A stretch of DNA of 64,000 bases from Chalara sp. BL73 (Eukaryota; Ascomycota; Leotiomycetes; Helotiales). The notes beneath the pieces are model-generated. The model saw nothing but the letters and a program-made list of their open reading frames with translations. It made no database searches and was not told the DNA's origin. How positions within the stretch are numbered: the first letter of the stretch is position 1; each line of letters opens with the position of its first letter. Shown here in pieces: positions 56,601 to 64,000 of the stretch. The stretch is taken from contig CAKJVC010000150.1 of assembly GCA_918026815.1 (NCBI GenBank), positions 744,001 through 808,000 on the forward strand, in the 5' to 3' direction. The position numbers and the translations under genes are program-made.

Positions 56601-57741
56601 ATGGCACTCAGAAATGCAACAATGCGAGCCGCGGCCTTGACCGGCGCCTTCAACGTCTCCATTATCAACTTGCCAGTACCTGTAATTCAGAATGCTACAG
56701 ATGCCATCGTTCGCGTTACCGCGTCAGCAATTTGCGGTTCTGACCTGCACTACTATCATCAGGACCTCGGCTCTCCCGAACAACCAATTCCGATTGGGCA
56801 TGAGGCTATTGGTTACATTGATTCGATTGGCGATGCTGTCCAAAGTCTCCAAGTTGGCGACTACGTTGTAATCCCAGATAACATAGACGCCGGCCACTTC
56901 CACTTCGGCCCTGATTTACCAAACTCGTTTGGCAGTCCTCGGCTTGGCGGCTGTCAAGGTACGTCCAGTTTCTGTGCTTGACTTGTCTTTTGGAACTACC
57001 ACTAATGAGGTTGTCATAGCTGAATACGTCCGTGTCCCATTTGCGGACAACAGCTTAATTCCTGTTCCAGTCAATGCAACCACGAATGCTTCAACCATTA
57101 TGGATTACCTTTTCGTATCTGACATCTTCGCAACTGGATGGACAGTGCTCGACTTCGCCGGGTTTGAACCAGGCGACAGTGTAGCGGTATTTGGTGCTGG
57201 CCCTGTTGGGCTCCTGGCTGCTTATTCCGCCATGATCCGTGGCGCATCAAAAGTTTACTCTATTGATCGCGTCCAGGAACGTCTTGATCTTGCTAAGTCA
57301 ATTGGAGCAATACCAATCAACTTCAACCAATCCGATCCAGTGGAGCAGATTATGGCTTTAGAACCTAGCGGGGTTACTCGAAGTGTGGATTGCGTAGGGT
57401 ATGAAGCTGTCAATGCACAGGGCGAGGTCGAGCTGGGCATTGTTCTGCGCAACATGATGAATATCACTAGCGATTATGGAGGTATTGGTGTTGTCGGAGT
57501 TTACCTTGGAGAGGAAACAACGACAATATCCATGACCCAATTCTGGCGCAAGGCATTGACCATGGGGAGCGGCATTGTTCTACCATTGCAGCATGCCACG
57601 GAATTGGTTCAGTTGATCGCCAGCGGCAGAGCTTCCCCGAGTTTCGTTGTCAGCGCAACGATTGGTATTGAGGAAACGCCGGAGTATTTCCGCCGCTTTG
57701 ATCAGCAACTCGAGACGAAAGTTGTTATTGAATTTCCTTAA
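56601..57741 (+). CDS. Zinc-type alcohol dehydrogenase (MDR superfamily)
   Basis: Two exons, 56601..56958 and 57020..57741, encode 359 residues. The 61-nt intron joins LGGCQ to AEYVRVPFADNS. Catalytic zinc ligands are present in AICGSDLHYY (Cys) and IPIGHEAIGY (His, Glu). The Rossmann motif VAVFGAGPVGLLAAYSAM lies at about residues 187-204, and an acidic residue two strands on (YSIDR) favours NAD+. The four-Cys structural zinc lobe between about residues 90 and 110 is missing: in its place is HFHFGPDLPNSFGSP. The general outline resembles glutathione-independent formaldehyde dehydrogenase-like proteins. The upstream in-frame Met at 56490 is judged less likely. It converges with the bZIP gene to its right. 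Confidence 0.82.
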
Positions 57742-57884
57742 GGAATAGCTGGCCCTGACAGAACTTGATTGATAGCGATAGAGAACGAAGGGTACCAGGG
57801 CAGAAGAATCGAGCAGACGGCGAGCATGCATCTAATATTGAGGATAGAGTATATAAGAAAATAAATAAATCATTTATGAATTTC

Positions 57885-58859
57885 TCATGACATATCAATG
57901 ACCAACCTCTTCTCTCCCCTCTTTTCACGCCAGTAATTAGTGGAAAGAAGGAGCTCTCGACACTCTCGGACAACCCAACCCCACTTTCGCAGGAATGGTA
58001 CAGTTGCTTCCCAAGCTCGAGGATCAGAAGGATCACCCCAAACGACCAGGTTAGGCTTCTCACTGTCACTTTCTTCAACGTCGACGAGATCGATACATAA
58101 GTCGTCTTCCTCTGTGGTGCCACAGATTTGAAGGAAACGATCCCTCATTTCAGGGAGCGGAAACAGGTCAATCCAGGGGTGGTGACATACAGCCGTTTGT
58201 AACGGAGTAGGGCGAAGACTTAATGGCAGAGTAGGTTCCTCTCGTCTAGGTGGGCCCATCTGATTAAAAGGCGAAATGGAGCCTTCATGGCAGAGTGACT
58301 GGATCGTGATCCCCAAGGCAGCCGCATTCTGACCAAGGGCATTTAGGACATTGAGTTGAACTAACGTTTGTAACGCGGTCGGTCTCGGTGACGCTAAAAT
58401 ATAGTCCTGGTAAGCTTGTCTGGCAAATTGATCCAGTCTAGATTGTGCCCCTGGGAGAGCAAGATGGCAACCTCGACCTTGGCAAGGCTGTGCTTCTATG
58501 CACCTCGTGAGTCGCAGCACTATGCTATGTGGATTTTGCGGCTCATGTTCGGCACGGTTATCGGGTTGGTTACATATATTGAAGTGTAGAGTTTGTTGTC
58601 GTTTCTTCCCTTTATTACAGCAGCCAACAATTAACTATGACTACTCATAAAGGGAGATGGAAGACTAACTATAGGTTCTTTGAGCGAGACGGTTTTGAAG
58701 TCTCCTCCTTGTTGCAGGGTCACTGACTCCTGTCCAATCATCTGTACTGTTGACGATTCCCGACTGCTGCGGCATGCGCCTTACAACAATCGCCGACGAG
58801 GCGTCTCCAATCAACGGATGGTTTGTATCTAGCCCTTGGCTTGGTATATCCGTTTGCAT
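57885..58859 (-). CDS. bZIP transcription factor with DUF3425-like C-terminus
   Basis: Two exons, 58859..58670 and 58609..57885, encode 304 residues. The 60-nt intron lies inside the basic region and restores RLQNRLAQRTYRKKRQQ. The basic DNA-contact motif NRLAQRTYRKK sits at about residues 55-66. The following leucine zipper is short or absent, as in many fungal bZIPs of the DUF3425 group. The C-terminal 200 residues carry ALQTLVQLNVLNALGQNAAA, PTPLQTAVCHHPWIDLFPLP and LVVWGDPSDPRAWEATVPFL, all typical of DUF3425. It should act in the nucleus. The 3' ends of this gene and the dehydrogenase lie only about 140 bp apart. The gene was assigned from Met 58859, so an earlier start cannot be ruled out. 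Confidence 0.85.
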
Positions 58860-59339
58860 GATTTAGCAGGTATAAGTAGAGAATTACTGAGTGGCCGAAG
58901 CTCTTTGATAAGAATCCGCCTGAGAGTTGGGGCGAGAACGTTGCAAGTTGGCTCTGTGTATAAGGAAAGCACACGTAATGCAATTGCCAGAAAGTGGATC
59001 TCTCAGCAAGAGAATCAATTGGAGGATCTGCAGTAGTATCACGTCGATAGAATACGAGCTTGTTGGGAGCGTTACAGATAATCTATTGTCTACGATACTA
59101 GGCCGTAAATCTATGGAGAAGAGATTTCTAGTTCCTTGGCCTATGTTACATAAGCCAATTCCCGACAGCAATTGTTTTAAGGAATAAACCATGTGGATTG
59201 GCATTTACCCGACGCACGAAAGTGGGGTTTCGCATAACATCGATTTTACAGCCTGCCTACCAAGCAGCCTCCTCGTAATCAGCTCGAACATTAATGTGAC
59301 CTCAACAAATGCCGAATATGAAAAAAACATTACAATTGA
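58860..59339. other. Upstream region of the bZIP gene
   Basis: Contains the promoter and possibly the 5' UTR of the bZIP gene. No other gene recognised. Confidence 0.4.
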
Positions 59340-59757
59340 CTGCTCTGGATTAAGGGCGACCCCGGCAAAGGCAAGACAATGCTGCTCTCCGGCATCGTCG
59401 ATGAAATGAGCAGAGAAAAACTGCAGCCACACTGCATCTTACTACCTCCGCCAGGCCACCAACTCGCGCCTCAATAACGCCACACCTGTACCCCGCGGCC
59501 TCATTTACCTGCTCACTAACCAACAGCCGTCGCTTATTTTGCATATGCAAAAGAGGTATGATCAAAGGGCAAAAATCCCTTCGATAGTGCAAATGCCTGA
59601 GCGGCTTTGTCAATGGTCTTCAAAAACATTGTACAAGACCTAAGAACGAAGAGCAACACCCGGTTGATCGTCGATGCTCTCGACAAATGTGGAAGTGACT
59701 TTCCTCAGTTGCTGAGTCTAGTTGTTCGAAGTGCCTCCGAATTTCCTTTGCGTTAAA
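59340..59757 (+). pseudogene. NACHT (NLR-type) domain relic
   Basis: Plus-strand pieces are LWIKGDPGKGKTMLLSGIVD (Walker A), then in another frame ATNSRLNNATPVPRGLIYLL and TNQQPSLILHMQKRY, and finally RLIVDALDKCGSDFPQLLSL (Walker B and flank). Their order and spacing fit the NACHT domain of fungal NLR-like proteins such as HET-E relatives, which serve in non-self recognition. The frame changes at least twice and stops occur between the blocks. Sensor repeats (WD, ankyrin) and an N-terminal effector are not seen nearby. This is a decayed fragment. Confidence 0.6.
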
Positions 59758-60722
59758 TGAATTGTGTTGAGCCGTAACTTACCAGTTATCGTGGCGCGAT
59801 TAAAACTTAATCTCACACAAATGAAGCTCGGCCTTGAGCATAATGAGAAGCACATCTCTCGTGTGTCGAGATGTTTATCGATTTTAGAGTATCCCAACTT
59901 CCTCTTATTATAGACGATTGCACGCGCCTTGCAAAACACGGTCCGAACTTAAAAGATTTTAAAACTAAAAGTAAACATTAAAAAAAGCCTCGAAATATTC
60001 AATATAGGCTTTGAAAATGCAAACAAACAAATACAAAAGCGAAAACAATACAATTAGCTATATATAAACAATATAAAAACCGTCATGTCCCGGCCTAAGA
60101 GCACGTGACTTACTGTGACCGAGCTCCCAGAGCTTCGCACGTATATGGAACCCGCTCCCCTCCGAGCTCCTCCACCTTCTTTAGCTCTAGATTCCTTACA
60201 TATTATACCACTATTACCCACTGTATCTGTAGATGCACAGAGCATGCCGTGACACAAATTACTAGTGTACTAAATACCAACTAGCCAAAATTGTATATTA
60301 AAAGATAAATTTATTATAAAACAGCTGCTTTTAATATAATTGAACTTTAGTTAAATAATTGCAATTAATAGTGGAACGAAAAAAAAGCTATTATTGTTAA
60401 CTAATTGAGAGCACAGACTTATGGCCACTCACTGTAGCATTTCTTAGGACAGGAGCTTCTTGCCCAACTCCAATAGTATCCTTCTATACCAGCCATTGTG
60501 ATCTTACCAGTATACATGACTCCCTGGCTCATCTCAGACTTCCCACCTACGGAATATATCTTCTCTCTATAAGTCCAGGACTAATAAACCGTAACATTTG
60601 CTGAATAATTTAATAGCAATCTGGGTCGAATAAACAAAATTATATATAAACTAGAAACTAGAGATTGGGAATTTAGGACCTGAGAAAACCCCCACTTCTC
60701 CCACTGCATTTATCATCTTAGC
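59758..60722. other. Very AT-rich stretch with third LTR-like copy
   Basis: No gene. The sequence from about 59940 to 60680 is highly AT-rich with no sustained frames, typical of repeats worn by C-to-T mutation. Confidence 0.5.
60081..60254 (-). mobile_element. LTR-like element, third, diverged copy
   Basis: Read on the minus strand it begins TGTCACGGCATGCTCTGTG, continues CATCTACAGATACAG and ends GGGACATGACG. It is recognisably related to the copies at 32843 and 44763 but clearly diverged and more AT-rich inside. No matching 5-bp direct repeats flank it. Confidence 0.65.
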
Positions 60723-62012
60723 TTATTGGACTATCATACCACCAGGAAGCTCCTTAAGCCCTAAACCACATGTCAGCTGAAGGGTATAGCAATAAGGAAT
60801 GCATACATACAAGTATTTGTACCGGTATCCTCTATAGCTTGCTGCGGCTTGGTGCATTTAATTAGGTTCTCACCGGATTGCAACTTCAGGACAGGGCAGG
60901 TCTCGCTAAAGCAATTGCTTCCCAAAGCATCCATAGCGCGGTCAAGGGCACCTTTTTCCCAGCCAAAAAGGTAGTCACCGTGCGCACCGTATCCCGTACT
61001 GTGTTAAAAGTTAGTAGCAAGACACCTAAAGTATAGGCAGGGAGGACCGACGGATCACCAAAACTATATACGAGAGGCTGCTTGCCGTTTTTATAATACG
61101 CGGGATCAGCGAATTTCGATGTATCATACATAACTTCATACATGACTTGAGGGATTCGAACGGGATGCGTGCTTGGGCATTTGTCGCCTGCGAGCGCTGA
61201 ACCCGGAGCATAAGCCACATGGCTCCTGTGATCTGGGCTGTCTAAATTCTTCCCATCCCAGCATGAGGGAAAGATGACGGTGGCTCGGATGCCGCCCGGA
61301 CATGGGGTTTTAGGGAACTCAGCTGTGTCCTTAGCGCTGCAAGGGGCGCCACTGCCACCCATTACACGTTCACTTTCAGCAAGGCAGCGATGACAAATGG
61401 CGAGACTTCCGCTCTGCTTATTGCGGAGTGTTGGATCTCCTGTGAGCATTCGAAAGCCCTCAAGAGTTTTGTCAGCAAAGATTAGTAGCGTATGTTCTAT
61501 TTGACTTACAGGGGGCATCACAGTCACTTTCTTGTTAGTACCGCTGAATGGCCGCATATAATATACGGTAATTCCTCCTTCCTGTTCTAATAGGGTGCCG
61601 TTCAATCGGCCATTTGCCATTTGTGGAATTCGCTTGAATGTACCGTTCTCAGGAGATCGGAAGTAGATAGAGCCAGTCCAGTAGTTGCTGAAGTCCTCGG
61701 ACAATTTGCAGGACGTGCATTTAGATGCCGTAGGCGGATCTAGCTCCGAATGGTCCATCTGGAGTATTGCAGTTAGCGACTGGCTCAGTGAACAACAAGT
61801 ATCTACTATACTGTAGCATTGAAAGAATTCCCTCCAACGATCTGGTGCATATGTGGCGACGGTATCACTCCAGGGTTGACAAGTGGATCTGTACGCTCGA
61901 TAACAAGCTGCGAGCAGCCAAACCGAAGAAAATCCGCCCCTCTAGCAGATCCTGTTTGAGCAGAGGCATCCTGCGTAAGAAGCGCAACAACGACGAGTGC
62001 AAACCAAATCAT
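60723..62012 (-). CDS. Secreted DUF1996-domain protein
   Basis: Five exons, 62012..61812, 61758..61510, 61458..61052, 60998..60811 and 60760..60723, encode 360 residues. The introns are 50-53 nt with GT..AG ends, and the third has a CTACTAAC branch site. A signal peptide is clear (MIWFALVVVALLTQDASA). The DUF1996 blocks follow: LRFGCSQLVIERTDPLVNPG with HMHQIVGGNSF, ASKCTSC, GFRMLTGDP, GGIRATVIFPSCWDGKN, DHRSHVAYAP, CPSTHPVRIPQVMYEVMYDT and TGYGAHGDYLFGWEKGALD. The last intron may be retained. In that case exon 4 runs to a stop at 60773, which gives the same length with a different tail. The spliced end (WLKELPGG) looks more conserved. The role of this extracellular family is not established. 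Cys residues and several N-x-T/S sites suggest a glycosylated, disulfide-bonded protein. Confidence 0.85.
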
Positions 62013-63369
62013 AGTTAGTAGGGGTTGAAGTTAGGGTTAAGTAGGTGAGTATAGAGTCGACTACTCCACTGATCGCTTTTGTAAGGGCAGGTCCGCCCAT
62101 TTTGACTTTGTTCCCTATCTCGACCAGCCATTATCCCATTTTAACAGACCACTATATAGCTAAAATGTATTTTTGATTAACTAATTAATTGTACAGATCT
62201 GTTTATGAGCACCACCGCGGCACCGACGACCGCCAATTGAGTAAGTAGGATTCACACGTAACATAGCCAATAAGAGAATTAGAATATAACCGTAACCCAC
62301 AAACCTTACGCATCAACCTTGTCTATCATACTGATGTTGAGCAAATTTAGTATCTACTTTAGCACCCGTCGGTACTTCTACTAACTGTTGTTTTTCTCGA
62401 TTCAAGTGGTAACCGTTAGTGCTCTAAAGGCTTCGTGTTCCCGTTATTAGATACTATTACAAGTATATTCTTAAAATGGTGCCCTAACATTGGTGAAAAC
62501 ATATCGTCAAAAATGTGAGTATTGGAAGTTGTTCAAGGAAAATTAGCCTAGAACATCGCTTCGGGTAAACGAAGGAGATTAACTCGGCACTGTGCTTTAT
62601 CGGCAGTTGTGAATACCTTAACCAGAACACAACCCTAGATTATGCCCCCTCAGCATTATGGCCGGTATATACTGCCGATATAAATATGCCTCACCTGCTC
62701 AGCATCATGTGGCGTCCTCACTCTCTGCTTGACCTGATCACTGTCCGCCGCAAATATATTACCCGTAGCATCCCTAGCATTTAGCGCATGTAGAAGTTCT
62801 GCACCGCAGGTACCTTCGTCTTACTCTTCACAGACTATCCTCCTCGATCCCGTCCGTCTACGCTAGCCGTCCATTATCATCAAGGATTGGGTCACACGTT
62901 GTTGCTATTGGCCTTTCGGTGCCATTGTAATCGCTATTTGATCGAGAGCTTCCAAGGTTGCAAAGTTGAGGTTTGTGGATGACTAATGCCAAAGGAAGAG
63001 AATTGATGGCCGAGGTGGTTATGTATGAAGACACTCTAGTCAAGAGTGCTAACACCGGCAAGACCTCAGCTTTGGGACCTCCATTAGGGCAGTGAATATG
63101 TGGAGGGTCCGAAAGTAAGCTACGCGATCAGCCTTTGCAAGAGCCAAGTTGATTCAGGCTACCTGGTTGGGTGACAAGTAGAGCTCTGGAAGCATACACG
63201 GAATTGAACGGGACAGTCTCAAGTGCTTTATCTCTGGATAGACAATTTTATAATAGAGCACCAGGCTCAATTTCCATAGGCATTAGCAGATTTCGAGACA
63301 TTCTTGGAAATTAGAAAATTGAATATTAGCTCCAACTTATCCAATCCCCCATCCTATCGTCCTCCTTAA
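62013..63369. other. Intergenic, no recognised gene
   Basis: Upstream region of the DUF1996 gene, then sequence with short frames only. Nothing identifiable. Confidence 0.4.
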
Positions 63370-63621
63370 TACTGTCTCCTGATCAGCCTTGGCACCCCTG
63401 CAGCTCTTCCGAATCGCGACGGCATTCCGTGCTTTGGGACCATACAGTTCGAGCTGTTGTGGCAAATACTTGGCGGTTGGCTGAAGAGGAGGATGAGGAG
63501 ACGTAGGTTAAGTGGAGAACCGAACAGGATTGAGTGGGAAGACAGACGGGAAGTCAAACTCCTACTGGCAGATGTCGAACGGCTCAGGAGAGAGTTGGAA
63601 GCCAAATGCGTAGAGATATAA
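63370..63621 (+). CDS. Possible C-terminal gene fragment with coiled coil
   Basis: A frame ending at TAA 63619-63621 reads GTIQFELLWQILGGWLKRR and then a charged, coiled-coil-like end (REVKLLLADVERLRRELEAK). An in-frame Met lies at 63493. An upstream exon would be needed for a complete gene. No family recognised. Confidence 0.22.
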   Translation, partial: YCLLISLGTPAALPNRDGIPCFGTIQFELLWQILGGWLKRRMRRRRLSGEPNRIEWEDRREVKLLLADVERLRRELEAKCVEI

Positions 63622-64000
63622 AGCCTCAGAGAAAATGAAGACTTGAATAATTAGGCTGGGGAAAGTCTAGGAGATACTTCCACCATCGATAACCTCACCT
63701 CCTTCGAGTCGTAGGGTTAGTCGTGTTAAGGACGTTATATAGAAGCCTGGAGTGTAGTTTAGAGGCAGCGTAAAGTTAGCAATATGAGATTGTATGTGCA
63801 TTAACTGGTAAACAAAGCATTGTTTAGATACTAAGCAATTTGAAGGAGCTTTCAATATTTCATCTTATTGTCACTTCTTCTTTCCAGATGTTGGTGGCGC
63901 AAGAAGGCTTGAGGCTGAGCATCCCAAATTGGATTAGCCAATTTCATCCTAACAGCCTTGTCGTAGAGATGTCTTCATCTTCATCTCTTACTTCAATGCT

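Noticed and set aside
61126..61160. GTTCGAATCCC on the minus strand, like a tRNA TPsiC arm
   Set aside because: It lies inside a well-supported DUF1996 exon (HPVRIPQ) and has no matching acceptor or D-arm, so it is chance.
1..64000. CRISPR arrays, bacterial operons or rRNA genes
   Set aside because: No regularly spaced identical repeats, no Shine-Dalgarno-led gene strings and no rRNA-like sequence were seen. Spliced eukaryotic genes run throughout.

Overview
The window looks like nuclear DNA of a filamentous ascomycete (Pezizomycotina). The genes carry short introns of about 48-135 nt with GT..AG ends and CTAAC/CTGAC-like branch sites. The families are typical of that group: a HET-domain protein, CorA-like transporters, FunK1-type kinase and NACHT relics, a bZIP/DUF3425 regulator and a DUF1996 secreted protein. 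I cannot fix the species from the sequence. All exon structures were derived by eye from reading frame, splice consensus and family conservation.

Layout. Positions 1-13 kb are accessory and decayed: the 5' part of a HET-domain gene (1-1308), a degenerate homocysteine S-methyltransferase (3484-4446), a small single-pass membrane protein gene (5215-5620), ankyrin-repeat debris, a disrupted CorA-like gene (7931-9545) and a broken nucleoside-phosphorylase-type gene (10080-11190). Positions 13-28.3 kb are the conserved core: an FHA-domain protein kinase (13182-14870), a divergent 634-residue orphan (15203-17107), the divergent ribosomal pair RPL21/RPS9 (18695-20633), splicing factor SLU7 (21302-22699), and REV3, the catalytic subunit of DNA polymerase zeta (23008-28267). 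Positions 28-48 kb are gene-poor: a multi-pass membrane protein (30813-32100), an APH-type phosphotransferase (34939-36570), an aldo-keto reductase (38515-39548) and a six-pass membrane protein (42094-43323). These sit among solo LTR-like elements, inverted-repeat (MITE/foldback) elements and relics of a FunK1 kinase and an AflR-like regulator.

Positions 48-62 kb hold a metal-transport pair, a CorA/Alr1-type Mg2+ channel with a changed GMN signature (48073-49262) and a Fet4-type low-affinity iron permease (50044-51519). They are followed by a six-exon SDR ketoreductase (52928-54345), a convergent zinc-type alcohol dehydrogenase and bZIP regulator (56601-58859), a NACHT relic (59340-59757) and a secreted DUF1996 protein (60723-62012). 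The last 2 kb show no convincing complete gene.

The core genes act in separate housekeeping tasks: translation, pre-mRNA splicing and translesion synthesis. The accessory part mixes self/non-self recognition (HET, NACHT), metal homeostasis and oxidoreductases. The most noteworthy structures are a foldback/MITE family whose arms are built of tandem sub-repeats, with one copy split by an LTR, a perfect 23-bp palindrome, and several pseudogenes whose nonsense codons fit C-to-T changes.
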